64,000 bases of DNA from Cavenderia fasciculata (lineage: Eukaryota; Evosea; Eumycetozoa; Acytosteliales; Cavenderiaceae). Numbering within the stretch: position 1 is the first letter of the stretch; every line of letters begins with the position of its first letter. Below are positions 22,518 to 34,291 of this stretch, one piece after another. The position numbers were made by a program, and so were the translations under genes. Below the pieces are notes generated by a model. That model saw nothing but the letters and a program-made list of their open reading frames with translations. It was not told the origin of the DNA and did not search any database. The stretch is from NCBI RefSeq assembly GCF_000203815.1, contig NW_004457695.1, forward strand, positions 558,001-622,000. Reading direction: 5' to 3'.

Positions 22518-23844
22518 ATGAGGAGAATATTAGTTTTATTATTTATTTTATATAGTTGTTTGATGATAAATAGGATAGCACTATCACATGAAGCTGATAC
22601 ATCGGTCAGTATTTTGTACTTGGATAGTAGCAACATCGATTCGTTTGTCACCAAGGGTATATGGATGGTTTGTTTCTACGCACCTTGGTGCAAGCATTCC
22701 AAGGCATTCGAGCCCGTCTACCACGAGTTGGCACTGCTCTTAAAGGGTCATGTCAACTTTGCCAAGATCGATTGTATTGCCGACCCAGCTCTATTACATC
22801 GTTTTAAAATTGTTGCCTATCCAACCATTAAGTTGTAAGTAAAAACAAAAACAAACATATGATTTATTTATTTTTGGAATGATGATGTTAATATATTTAT
22901 ATTTGGTTAGGTTATTCGATGGACAATTGTACGAGTATTCAGGAGACCGAAGTATACCTTCATTGTTGACATTCTTGCAAACTGGGTACAAGGAAGCTAC
23001 CCCAACACAATACCCACATCTTTCGCCACCACCAATCGAAGAGGGTGCGCAGTTTGTCGAGCGTGGGGCAGCTGCACAGTCACAGCATCAGCAACAAGAG
23101 GGTCCATCGACCCCTTTGCCAGTGCACCCATACAACCCACCCATGCCAGCATACCAACAGTACGGACAAGACGAGCAGGCAATCGAGCAAATGACCCTCC
23201 AAAAAAAACTATTGGAACAACAAAAGGAACAACAAAAATTACAAGAACAAGAGAAGATGAGACAACAATATCAAGAGCAATTCCAACAACAACAAGCTCA
23301 ACAAGCTCAACAAGCTCAAGCTAATCAACAAGCTCAACAAGCTCAAGCTAATCAACAAGCTCAACAACGTGCCCAACAAGCTCAACAAGCTCAACAACAA
23401 TCCAATCTCCAAGCTCAACAACAAGCTCAACAACAATACCAACAAAGACAACAACAAGCTCAAGCTCAACAACATGGCCAACAACAACCTCCACAACACC
23501 ATCATCATTATCCAGCTCAACCTGTGAATCCACAACACCAACACAGACAACCTCAACAACATCCACCTCAACATGCTCAACAACAAGCACGTAAACCATA
23601 CCAACCATCAGAACAAGCTCAACAAGCTCAACAACAACAATCTCAACAACAACAATCTCAACAACAACAACAATCCCAACAACAACAATCACAACAAATT
23701 AGTAATGAACCAAAGAAAATTGATATTGCTGGATGGATGGATTCCAAGATAATGTATGTTGCATTGGGAGGAGCAGCCACTGCAAGTATATTGATGATTC
23801 GAAAGAGAATTCGTCAAAGAACAAAATTTATGAAAATTGCTTAG
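22518..23844 (+). CDS. Membrane-anchored thioredoxin-like protein with Gln-rich region
   Basis: Two exons, 22518-22834 and 22911-23844, give 416 residues. A signal peptide (MRRILVLLFILYSCLMI) leads into a thioredoxin domain: WMVCFYAPWCKHSKAF with the active-site motif CKHS at residues 58-61, then FAKIDC and the cis-proline segment YPTIKL. The second active-site cysteine is Ser, so it is a CxxS type, able to form mixed disulphides but probably not to release oxidised dithiols alone. Residues ~215-385 are dominated by Gln-Ala and poly-Gln. A transmembrane helix (386-402) is followed by the basic tail RKRIRQR. The topology suggests an ER protein like TMX proteins, with a luminal Trx domain. Client specificity is unknown. 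Confidence 0.88.
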
Positions 23845-24228
23845 AAAGTAGTACTACCTTTGTTCAAGGTAGAGTACACGCCAATTTAATAATAATAATA
23901 ATAATAAATAAAACTTCTTTTAAAATAAATTTAGATGATTAATAATAAATAAATAGTTTGTTAATCCTATATATATTTTGATTTTAATAATTGTACATGT
24001 ATGAAAAAGTATAAAAATACAATCTTTTAAGGAGGAGGAGGAGGGGGGGCCAATTCAATCGAGGAATTGCAGCGTTGGTTAATAATAATAATATAAATAT
24101 GTCGTTGATCAAATTTGATCATATTTGTTCGTTCGTTTGTTCGTTTGTTTGTACAATCGTTAGGAGGGATGGAGAGGAGTAGGAGTAGGAAGATACTCTT
24201 GGGATATTAATTAAACAATCGCGGTTTT
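23845..24228. other. Convergent 3' region
   Basis: AT-rich 3' flanks of the thioredoxin-like and Arf-like genes, with a purine-rich GGAGGAGGAGGAGGGGGGG run at about 24031. No gene is seen. Confidence 0.6.
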
Positions 24229-25171
24229 TTAAGTTTGTATTGGAGTTGGAGTTATTGTATTCGTAGAGGATGAAGAAGCAGCATTATTATTATTGTTATT
24301 GTTGGATTTAGATGATTTTGAAGATTTCTTTTTACCCTTGTTGGATAATAATAATTCATCTTGTAGCCATGAGAAACCTTCTTCAACACCTTGTCCAGTG
24401 ATTGCACATGATGCAAAGATGGTCCACTTTCTATTTACAAGTTGATTCAAACCAAGTTTCTCTGATATCTCATCGACTGGCATTGCTCCAACAATATCAC
24501 ATTTGTTTGCAAATACCAATAATAATGGTTCTATTATACAATCATTTATACATTAGTAACAATGGACCAATATATATACATGTGTATAAAACAATAATAC
24601 ATACCTCTCATTTCAGGATCATTCAATACACGATATAATTGTTGTTTTGATTCTTCTAATCTTTCTCTATCGCTACTGTCAATGACATAAATCAATACTT
24701 GTGTACCAACATAATAATGTCTCCAAAGATTACGAATCTAAAAGAAGAATTAGGAATAGATAAGATAGGTTATATATATGTTAATGAATGAATGATTGAA
24801 TGAATGGTAAATGACAATGCAATGATACATACCTTATCTTGGCCTCCAACATCCTATATATATATACAGTATATTTGGTTTGGTTGTTTAAACAAACATG
24901 TTAATATAAATAATCCCGATACAAAATGAAGAGACTCTACTACTACTAAGTAGTCTATATCTATCTATCTATCTATACATACCCAAATAGTGAATGAAGT
25001 ATTATGGAATTTAATAGTTTCAACAGTGAAACCAACGGTGGGCACTGACGGCACACTCTCTTTAAGCTTGACACGATAGAGTAGCGATGTTTTGCCTGCA
25101 GCGTCCAAACCCAACATCAACACTCTAGTCTCTTTCTTTTTACTGAATAGTTTTGACAATCCTTTACCCAT
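24229..25171 (-). CDS. Arf-family small GTPase with Ser/Asn tail
   Basis: Four exons on the minus strand: 24983-25171, 24833-24853 (21 bases), 24605-24737 and 24229-24530, giving 214 residues. Motifs: MGKGLSKLF (Gly2 for myristoylation and an amphipathic helix), P-loop GLDAAGKTS, switch I PTVGFTVE, switch [18 protein letters not shown] (partly supplied by the 21-base exon), guanine-specificity NKCD and SCA near the G5 loop. Typical Arfs have NKQD. The core is close to Arf1-type proteins, but the last 35 residues (KKKSSKSS, poly-Asn, Ser/Thr) are an extension not found in Arf1. It probably acts in vesicle coat recruitment or another Arf-like role; which Arl subfamily is unclear. Confidence 0.93.
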
Positions 25172-25322
25172 ATCTTTGTTGTTCTTCTCTTGATCGGTCT
25201 GTTCTTCTTCTTGAATCTATCGATACGTAATATGTAACTTTTAACAAACTATACTCTTAGTGGTGTTTGTGCAATAAAACGTGTCTGTTGAACCCTTGAG
25301 TAATTCAGGACTACTTCTTTGC

Positions 25323-25346
25323 AAAAAAAAAAAAAAAAAAAAAAAA
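25323..25346 (+). repeat. Poly-A homopolymer run (24 A)
   Basis: An uninterrupted run of 24 A in the 5' flank of the Arf-like gene. It could be length-variable or an assembly weak spot. Confidence 0.95.
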
Positions 25347-26177
25347 GACACCTCTCTCTCTTTGTGAACAACTCTATTACCATCCATCACATCATAGTAG
25401 TAATATATAGACCCATCAACAAACACCTAAGGCAACATTGAAAGAGATAAACCAATTCGCAGAGCACTTCAAGTTGAAATAGAAGAAGAGGATAAGACGT
25501 GGAGAGAATGGTCAAGGTCTACACTACATGGAATTGTTTGTACCTTAACATTTTATTTAAAATCAGCTAATTGGTGATCTTTACATCTTCCAGTTAAATG
25601 ACGCTTTGCAGAGATAGAGAGCCAAAAAGAGCTGTATGGACAATCGCATCGGTATATACGACGAACGGAATTCTCTTTGATGTCTTTGTGGATATCAATT
25701 ATTCTAAAGAGTAATGTATTGGTGTTTAGGTTTAAACTAATCTTTTTAATACTATTTCCTCATTATACAGGTTGTCCCTCTTATTCAAATCATTATGTCA
25801 GTCCCATTACGGAGTGAGTGTGAGTTGGGTGATAGCAAGTTGCTGCTATTTTCTGCTATTTCCTCTCACCTCACACTCACTCTAGATAGATAGATAGATA
25901 GATGCATGACCACTCCTCAGTTTAGTTTAAGGTTATCAAATTAATTGTATAAAATCAAATATAATCAAAATATCATTACTATCAATATTATTCTAATCTA
26001 TCTATTTAATATAAAGAGACCAAGATTATCCAACCAAATTAACTATATTCTGGACCAGAATTCAAATCAAGATTATGGTTAAGCCCTCTGGTAACAAAGT
26101 TTTTTAAAATTTGCAACAAGGTTGTGTTTGTTGAAACAGAAAACCCAACCTATCCTATCAAACTGGGTAGTGATTAT

Positions 26178-26207
26178 CCTGTCCTGTCCTGTCCTGTCCT
26201 GTCCTGT
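26178..26207 (+). repeat. Six tandem CCTGT units
   Basis: Six perfect copies of the pentamer CCTGT about 330 bp upstream of the phospholipase B-like gene start. GC-rich for this region. Confidence 0.95.
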
Positions 26208-26539
26208 TTAGACCATTCACTAATCAGTGTTTTTGTTTTTTAATAATAAATAGAATTGACTCTGACTCGGGTCATTGTCCCATCCTTGGTGAGAGTGGGG
26301 AGGCCAGGCACCAGTGACCCTTCGTCTGTCTTTGCTGTTTTTACAAAAATTATCTCATCTGAATTCATTTATTATTGGGAGAGAAAACAGAGTAGAGCAT
26401 TCAAAATCTTACCCCCCGTCATGTTTATAAACACCCATTCCTCTTCCTCACCCCTTTTTTATCATCTTCATCATTCTTCACTTGTATATATATTTATTTA
26501 TTTGTTTATATTGAAGAGATAAAAAGATAGATAAAGAGA

Positions 26540-28423
26540 ATGAAATCAACTATATCAATATTATTATTACTATTCATTGTATCAATAGTAGTAGCAGTAG
26601 ATAATGGATGTGAATCATATATGAATTATCCGGCCGTCACTATTGACAAGTCTGTCTACACTACATCTACTACCAACAGTGTCTATGTGTTGTATGTGAA
26701 CGGTGGTTATTTGGCAATCAGCCAGCAGGCTGCAGGCTCACAAGCAACACCATCCAACACAATCATCCAAGCTAGCTTTAGCGACGACATTGCAACTACT
26801 GGTTGGGGCAGACTCAACGTCACATCGTTTGGTGTAGTCAATGATGATTGTCTACAAACATATTTGGGTGGTTACGTTGAAGGTATCATGACGGCAGAAC
26901 GTATCAATCAAATGTACACAAATTTCGCAGCCGGAGAATTCAAAAATAGTACTCCCTCTGCAACACTCTTATCATTCATGTCTGCACAATTGGCATGGGT
27001 ACGTAAAGGTGTTGCAATGTTGGAAAGTGACTCTCAACCCGATTTAACTCATCCTTTCAACTTGGATGATGACGACCAATCATTTGGTGAATACAGTTAT
27101 TCGATCAACTCTACGATCTATTGGCACTCGGTTAAACTGATCATGGCACAGTTTGATGGTATTGTAGGTGGATACCAAGCAAGTACTTTTGGCCAATCAA
27201 ATGTAATGAGCCAAATGCAGTTGTATCTGTTGACATCGGCAGGCGACTTGCAAACTTTAAACACATTGTATGGGGAACCAGCTGTCGAGAGTAAGAGTGG
27301 ACGTATGCAGAAACACTTATTTAACGGGTTCCAAGACATGGATGGGTACGATGACGACATTGATTTCCTCGATTGTTCAGCGTTGGTTCGTTTACTACCG
27401 GGTAATCAAGACGCCTATTTTGCACACACTACATGGCGTTACTATTATGGAATGATGCGTATCTACAAGTTTTACAACTTTGCATTACAACAATTCAAGC
27501 TCAGTTACCACGTGTCATTCTCGTCGTCGCCAGGTTTCCTCTCGAGCAAGGATGACTTTTACATGACTGGTGCTAATCTCGCCGTCATGGAGACCACCAA
27601 CAATATCTACAATGAAACACTCTACATGTTTGTATTGCCAGAGACACTGTTGGTCTGGCAACGTGCTGTCATCTCCAACATACTCGCTCAATCAGCTCCC
27701 TCTTGGGCACTCACCTTCCAACAATACAATTCTGGTACCTATAATAATCAATGGATGATTTTCGATTATAAATTATTCTCTCCATCTCAATCATTACCTG
27801 ATAATACTTTTTGGGTTCTTGAACAAATTCCTGGTTATTGTGAAATGTAAGAAAAGAAAAATGAAACAAAAAAAAAGAAAAAAGAAAATAATAATAATAG
27901 TTAATTATTTATTAACTTTCTTTTGTTTATTTATTTTAGGCAAGACATGTCACAAATATTAGACAAGAATCAAGTATGGCCATCATATAATATACCATAT
28001 TTTGAAGAGATTTATAATATTTCAGGGTATCCAGCCATGCAACAAAAGTATGGTGATAGTTATAGTTATCAATCTTGTCCGAGAGCTTTGATATTTGGTA
28101 GAAATGCAACCGATATTCAAACATTTGAAGGTATGCAAGAGATGATGCAATACAACTACTACAAATATGACCCACTTTCTCTTGGAAGTCCATCCAATTC
28201 TATTTCATCAAGAGCCGATCTACTACCAAACCCCGTTGCATTCGGAGGCGTCGACTCCAAGATCACATCTTCTCAATTAATCCAAACACTTTCATGTTCG
28301 GCCATTTCAGGACCTACTCATCAAGGTCTACCTTATTTCCAATATTCTTCCAATCCTATATTTAATTCTACTTCTCATATTGGTTTACCTGATATTTGGA
28401 ATTTTGATTGGGTTTCTTTTTAA
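26540..28423 (+). CDS. plb: Phospholipase B-like hydrolase (LAMA/PLBD family)
   Basis: Two exons, 26540-27846 and 27940-28423, give 596 residues, in the size range of Dictyostelium PlbA-type and mammalian PLBD proteins. A signal peptide (MKSTISILLLLFIVSIVVAV) comes first. The N-terminal part has YVEGIMTAERI, and the Ntn-hydrolase core has DIDFLDCSALVRLLPGNQD, whose Cys (about residue 279) would become the N-terminal nucleophile after autocleavage. FAHTTWRYYYGMMRIYKF and the C-terminal PISY-type strand region (GGVDSKITSSQ) also match. Several Asn-x-Ser/Thr sites fit a secreted or lysosomal enzyme that deacylates phospholipids. The last letter of the gene name cannot be assigned. Confidence 0.95.
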
Positions 28424-28594
28424 AATGAAAATAAATAATAATAATAATACAATTTGAAAAATAAATACTCTAAGAAAAGAAATACTTTTATAAACATATG
28501 TTTGATGATTGATTGATTGATTTTAGGTTGATTAAATAAATAAATAAATAATAATAATGAGTTTTATTAGAGATGGCAATTATTGTTGATTATT

Positions 28595-30286
28595 TTAGAA
28601 TAATAAACCAAACAATGCAATGATGGAAACAACAATCATGGATGAGATGGTTGGAGTGGTAATAGAGTTGGCAGCACTTCTAGCACAAATACCAAAGGAG
28701 CCATAGTCAAAGTCTGGAACAATACATGGATTGTTGATTGGCTTCCAATAGGCACATTGGCCTTGAATAGAGCAAATATGTTCACGACAATGTTTCATAA
28801 CACAGGACTTTTCTGAAACTTGAATGAATGGGAATTGACATTGATTCTCAATGATACACTTGTCGAGTTCACCTGAAAGAGTGGCACATTGGGTCCAAAT
28901 GTCGAGGTCTTTTTGGAAATGAGTTACACATTGTCCGTCGGTGGTGTTTCCAGCAACACATGTACATTGTTCAAATTCGGCCAAACAGTTGTTTCCACTG
29001 ACCGAACAATTGACGCTTGGGCCAGTGAATTCTGGTTTGGTGCAAACTTCGTTGATGCACAAAAGACCAGCTTGGCATTGAGCAGTGTATTCTCCTCTAC
29101 CTCCATAGAGTTTCTCAGAGAACTCGTTACATTGTTTACCCTCAGTAAGAGAGAATGGTTCAATACATGTTTTGTTGTAATTGGAAGGGTCACGATCGGC
29201 ACAAAGAAGGGTTTCATCACAAGCCGAATTTGCTTTGGTGCAGTCTTCTCCAACAGCGAAACGTTTTTGGCATCTATGATCAGTACCATTACACCAATAT
29301 CCAAATGCACATTGGATACTCTAATGAAATTAAATAAATAAATGGATCATTTAAACAACAATGATTTGGTTGGTTAGTAAGGGAAAAGACTTTTAATTAA
29401 ATTTAAATGTACATACATCTATACATTGATATCCTTCTGGTGGAGCATCTGGTAGACATGTGCCTGAGAATGGGTCACATGTCAAAGTGGGTAAACAGTC
29501 AGATCTGGTTTGACTATATTTAAAAAAAAAAAAAAAGAAGAAATTAACAAACCAAAAGTTTGGAATTTTTTTTTTTACATACCAATCTTCACCAAGAGCA
29601 GCAAAAAGAACGATGGTGCAAGTTCTGTTTGAAGAAGAAGGGACCAATGCTGGCTCGTTTCCACAGACTAATCCTTCTGCACATCTAGCGTATGGGGTAT
29701 CACATGGTTCTCCAAGTTCTAGATCTTTGACACATGTCTGTAAATTAAAAAAAGTTAGTTTTTTTTTTTTTGGAAAAGGATTGATTGATTGATCAAGACA
29801 ATATTAATGATTTGAACTTACTCTTGCTGGGATTGGTTCAAAAGAGTCTTCTCCAATATCAGCCAACAATGAAGGGAGAGCTGAACCACTTCCAGAAGGG
29901 CCAGCAGAAGGGCCGGCAGTAATACCTCCAGAACCACTGCCTGAACCACTTCCAGAGCCTGAACCACTTCCAGAACCACTACCTGAACCACTACCAGATC
30001 CACTACCTGAACCACTTCCTGAACCACTCTGATAATATGGGTTTGGGGCACAATGATATCCTATAATATTTAAATGACAAATTGAATTTATATTAGTTAA
30101 TCTATTTTTAATCATCATTCCTTTTGTTTTTTATCATTATTTACCATATTGACATCTTGTCCATTCGTTGCATGGGGCACCTTCTACTTGACATAATTTA
30201 GCTCCGTTAGTTTGCTCACATCTTTGAGCAGCTGACAAAGCTACACAAGCAACTAAAAGAACAAGTAATAGAATAAATTTAGACAT
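28595..30286 (-). CDS. Cysteine-rich secreted, putatively GPI-anchored protein, copy A
   Basis: I do not recognise a named family. Five exons on the minus strand (30145-30286, 29822-30060, 29583-29737, 29417-29513, 28595-29320) give 452 residues. Signal peptide MSKFILLLVLLVACVALSAA, then a Cys-rich start (RCEQTNGAKLC, CNEWTRCQYGYHCAPNP), a Ser-Gly repeat of about 40 residues, and five or more small Cys modules with the recurrent pattern C-x5-C...LxC...C-x3-F. The C-terminal hydrophobic tail (SMIVVSIIALFGLLF) after a Ser/Thr patch looks like a GPI signal. N-glycosylation sites are frequent. First of three adjacent minus-strand paralogues. Role is unknown; surface or extracellular matrix is inference. 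Confidence 0.85.
29927..30032 (-). repeat. Ser-Gly coding repeat in copy A
   Basis: Tandem TCAGGT/GGAAGT-type codons encode an unbroken run of Ser-Gly dipeptides, acting as a flexible linker and a potential glycosaminoglycan- or phosphoglycan-type attachment tract. Confidence 0.85.
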
Positions 30287-30578
30287 TATTTGTTTCTATT
30301 GAAATTTATTTGTTAACAACAAAGTGATAAACAACACTGACCGGTCTGAAATGGTCATCAAACTTCAACCGCGAGAGTGATCGAAAAATATCCTAAAAAA
30401 CCTTGTTTTTTTTTTGCGGATCGGGATGAGATTTTCCATGAACTTGTTCAATTTGATGAATGGTGCATCGTTGGCAAGCCAGAGATCCGATCCTCGCACA
30501 CAAAACTAGATTTATATCTCTTGTCTAAATTTATACAAAGAAAAGAGGTTTTTATTTGAATATCGACGGTTTTTTAAA

Positions 30579-32398
30579 TTAAATTAGTAATCCGATTGCA
30601 AAGGTTAATACAATCATAAACAACATGGTTGTTGGGGTGATGGTGTTGGCAAATGAGGTGTTTCCACAAATTCCATAGTCTTCATAGTCAAAGTCTGGTA
30701 CCGTGCATCTAACATAGATCTCTGGGTCATAAATACACTAAAATAAATAAATAAAATTGAATTGAATAAATAAATAATTTGATATTAATATAGATGGTAT
30801 ATGTACCTTGCTTTGAATTTCACAGGTAATGGAACCACAGTGACGCATCTGGCAAGATTTGGGAGATGGACCATTGACATTTAATTCTGGGAATTGACAT
30901 TCATTCTCAACGATACATTCATTGAATTCCTTGGCGAGACTGGCACACTCTTGGGCGATAGTCAAATCTGGTTGAACTTCAGCAACGCATTGACCAGTAG
31001 TGCTATTTCCACCGACACATTTACATTCTTCATAATAGCCACATGATTTGGCTTCAGTTGAGCAATTGTAAGTTGGTTCTGTCCAATTTGGTTTAGCACA
31101 AATACTTTCAATACATAAAAGACCTGGTTCACATGCTGAAACATATAATCCATGGAATCCTACAAGATATTCATTCTCATTATCACAAGTATTACCTTTA
31201 AATTAAAAATAAATAAATTAATAATTATTTAAAATAATAAATGGAGACACTAACCTTCAGTTAATGTAAATGGAGCAACACATGTCTTTTTGTAGTCAAT
31301 ACTGTTTGTCATGACACATTTAAGTGTTTCTTGACAAATGTCATCATTATCAGTACAATCAGATCCAACTGGAACACGAGCTTGGCATCTGTTTTCAGTT
31401 CCATTACAAAAATATCCAAATTTACATTGTAAATCCTTGAATTAATAAAAAAGGGGATACATTAATATATGTTTAGATAGATATCAGATGATCAGCTGAT
31501 ATAAATAGTAGAAGGGTACTTACGCCAGTACATTGGTATCCTTCTCTAATGTCGTCATCATTTAATTTGGGTACGCAAGTGTCACTGGCTGGGTCACATT
31601 CAAGTCCTGGTGCACAATCCATCATATATTTACTACATTTATATTAAAATGAGAGGAAGGGAAAAAGGTTAGAAATAAAGTAAAAACAGAGAATGGTCAA
31701 TGTTTACATACCAAGTTTCACCAAGTCTAGCCCAAAAAATGGCGGTACAAGTTGGAACCGTTCCAGGCCTGGTATAACAAATAGCTCCTTCTTCACAGTC
31801 ACCACCATAACATATTTCACCAATTGCATACTTCTTTTGGCAAATCTTTAAAAAAAACAAAAAAAAAAAAGAATAATTAATTTAATTGATGTTAAAATTG
31901 TTTAAAATATTGATAGATAAGATAGATAGAATCATACTCTTTCTGGAATTGGTTCAAATGATGAACCTCCAATGTCATCTAATACAGCAGTTTCTTCCTT
32001 AAAGGGTGAACCTGAACCTGAACCAGATCCAGATCCACTTCCCGAACCACTTCCAGATCCTGAACCACTTCCAGATCCCGAACCACTTCCAGATCCACTT
32101 CCACTACCCGATGAGACATATGGATTACGAACACAATTGTATCCTTTAATTATCAAAAAAAAAAAGTAAAATAAAATAAAAAATAATTAAAAGGTTAGAT
32201 TCTATTTAATCACTTTTGGATTGTTATATCTTTTTTTTTAAATCTATTCATACCTAGTTGACAAATTGAGTATTCATCACACTCTTGCCCTTCTGATGCA
32301 CACACCTTGTCAGCATTTGTATTTTGGCATGCTTTGGCTGAAAATGAAACAGCAACTAGTGAAATTAAAACTAGAGAAAATAAAATTAATTTATACAT
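30579..32398 (-). CDS. Cysteine-rich secreted, putatively GPI-anchored protein, copy B
   Basis: Seven exons on the minus strand: 32254-32398, 31938-32143, 31712-31845, 31524-31632, 31255-31435, 30807-31195 and 30579-30737, giving 440 residues. Signal peptide MYKLILFSLVLISLVAVSFS. The module order matches copies A and C: CQLGYNCVRNPY, Ser-Gly tract, EPIPERICQKK, then Cys modules such as CAPGLECDP, GYFCNGTENRCQ, ACEPGLLCIES and GNSTTGQCV, and a C-terminal FDYEDYGICGN before a hydrophobic tail. It has two introns more than the other copies, splitting the large last exon at 31196-31254 and 30738-30806. All seven exons close in frame. Function unknown. Confidence 0.84.
32009..32108 (-). repeat. 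Ser-Gly coding repeat in copy B
   Basis: About 16 consecutive Ser-Gly dipeptides at the same place as in copy A. The repeat is absent from copy C. Confidence 0.85.
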
Positions 32399-32778
32399 TA
32401 TTATTATTATTATTATTATTTGTTAATAATAAGAGTAAATAAGAAATTGTATTGATCAACTAAAAGTCGTAAAGAGAGAGACGGCTTCGATGGGCAGCTG
32501 ATCAACCAACCAACAATGAGCCCGAAAATCGAAAAAATTAAAAATAGAAGAAAGAAAATGTTTCATAGCCAATTTATTCTAAATTAGGCAACCAAAGCAC
32601 TGATATTCGACGAAAACAGATTTTTCACACAAATCGGTGATCTGAACCGTTTGATGAAACTTCGCCTTTTGTGTGAAATAAATACGATGTGATGAACTTG
32701 GTACCCATCGTTTATCTACCCATTTAATAAAAGAAAAACTGTTACCAGTTGAATATTTAAATATTTCATTTTATTTTT
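32399..32778. other. Intergenic region between copies B and C
   Basis: Promoter of copy B and 3' end of copy C. A patch of more mixed composition (32460-32700) contains TTTTGTGTGAAATAAA and two TGATGA boxes, but no matching D box was found, so no snoRNA is called. Confidence 0.45.
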
Positions 32779-34291
32779 TTAAAGTACAAGTGAGGAGATG
32801 ATCATCAAGATGGAAATAAAGATAAAAGTTGGTAGAATGGTGTTGGATGAACTACTACAAGTACCATAGGATTCATAGTCAAAATCGGCATCAAAACAAT
32901 TATATGGGAGGTCAAATTCAGGTACTGAACATTTACCTTGGATCTCACATGCCGATGCACAATTCTTGATCATACACGATTGAGAATACACTTGGTTGAA
33001 TTCAAGGAATGGAGATTGACATTTGTTGTCAATGATACATTGATTTAATTCTGCGGTGAGACTGGCACATTCTTGAATGATCGATACGTCTGTTATGTAT
33101 TTTGGTACACATTGTCCCGTTGTGCTATTTGCTCCTCCTTGACAGATACACGATTCGTACTTGTTACAGAATGAATCGGATGTACAGTTGATTGATGGCT
33201 CTGTCCAAGTTGGTTTGACACATGTGTTGTCTGGACAGAGAAGGCCTGCTTGACATGGGCCTGTGTATAGACCAGACTGGCCATCGAATATCTCGAAACG
33301 GTCGTCACACGTATTACCCTCGGTCAATGAGAATGGTTTAATACATGTCTTTTTGTTATCAATGTCATTGGTAGTGACACATAAAAGAGTTTCTTCACAT
33401 GCCGACTCTGACAATGTACATTCCTCTCCTTCTTTTAATCTTTTCTCACATAAATTAGTTGATGTATTACAACGTAATCCAAATTGACATTGAGAATCCT
33501 AAAAAAAAAAAAAGAAAAGTAATTTAATATTAAATAAATAAATAAGTGTGATCAATCAATCAATCAATATAACTTACCATTTCACATTGAATATCTCCAG
33601 CTAATCCAGTTGGTTCACATTTTTTATCTGGAGAACATTCTAATCCTGGTTGACAATCAGTATTTGTTTGACTATAGTATAGTATATGTTGATGGAAAAA
33701 AAAAAGGTATAAAGTCAATATTGATCAACGGTTGTTGTTGAAGATTAATTAATAAATTAAATAACATACCAATCTTGAGAGAGAGATGCCCAGTAGATGG
33801 GTTGACAAGTAGGGGTTGGGTTATTATTCATTGTATTTTGGTATGTTCCAGGTTCACATTCGTCACCTGGATACCATCTGTCTCCTTGTTTGAGATTTTT
33901 GATACAAATCTAAAATATTTCAAAATATTAAATATTAATATTAGTTTCAGAGTCTGAAATTGATTTACTCACAGTTTTTGGAATTGGTTCAAATGATCCT
34001 TGACCATCAGCCATCACAGATTGGTCACCACCTGATGGAGACGTGGGATTTGCACCACAAAAGTAACCTTTGGTACAAATATTAAATATTAATATTTTAT
34101 GTTTGTTGTTGTATCTAATATCTATCTATCTTTATCTATATTCACATACCTATTTGACATACAGAGTCAAGATTATCACAAAATTGACCTTCAGCAGCGC
34201 AGATCTTTGAGTTTGGACTAACAAAACATTGTGCTAAACTAGTACGAGCTACACACACAATGAAAACTAAAAGTACGATTTTAATCATCAT
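32779..34291 (-). CDS. Cysteine-rich secreted, putatively GPI-anchored protein, copy C
   Basis: Five exons on the minus strand (34150-34291, 33973-34067, 33770-33909, 33578-33671, 32779-33498) give 396 residues. Signal peptide MMIKIVLLVFIVCVARTSLA. Modules follow the A/B order: CDNLDSVCQIGYFCGANP, then directly FEPIPKT without a Ser-Gly tract, CQPGLECSPDKKC, FGLRCNTSTNLC, ACEETLLCV, GPCQAGLLCPDN and ANSTTGQCV, ending FDYESYGTCSSSS and a hydrophobic GPI-like tail (FIFISILMIISSLVL). Intron positions equal those of copy A, so A and C keep the ancestral layout. The second ATG (three bases on) could also serve as start. Function unknown. Confidence 0.84.

Larger units (their letters stand above)
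25172..26539. other. Divergent intergenic region, Arf-like gene / phospholipase B-like gene
   Basis: A 1.4-kb stretch with a 24-A run, a CCTGT repeat and GATA tetranucleotides. Two short open segments have coding-like composition but no homologue I can name: 25434-25583 (47 codons, no start) and 25598-25714 (37 codons with ATG). They could be fragments of a small gene or chance. Confidence 0.4.

Noticed and set aside
32640-32700. Possible C/D snoRNA (two TGATGA boxes)
   Set aside because: No CTGA D-box at a suitable distance and no terminal stem.
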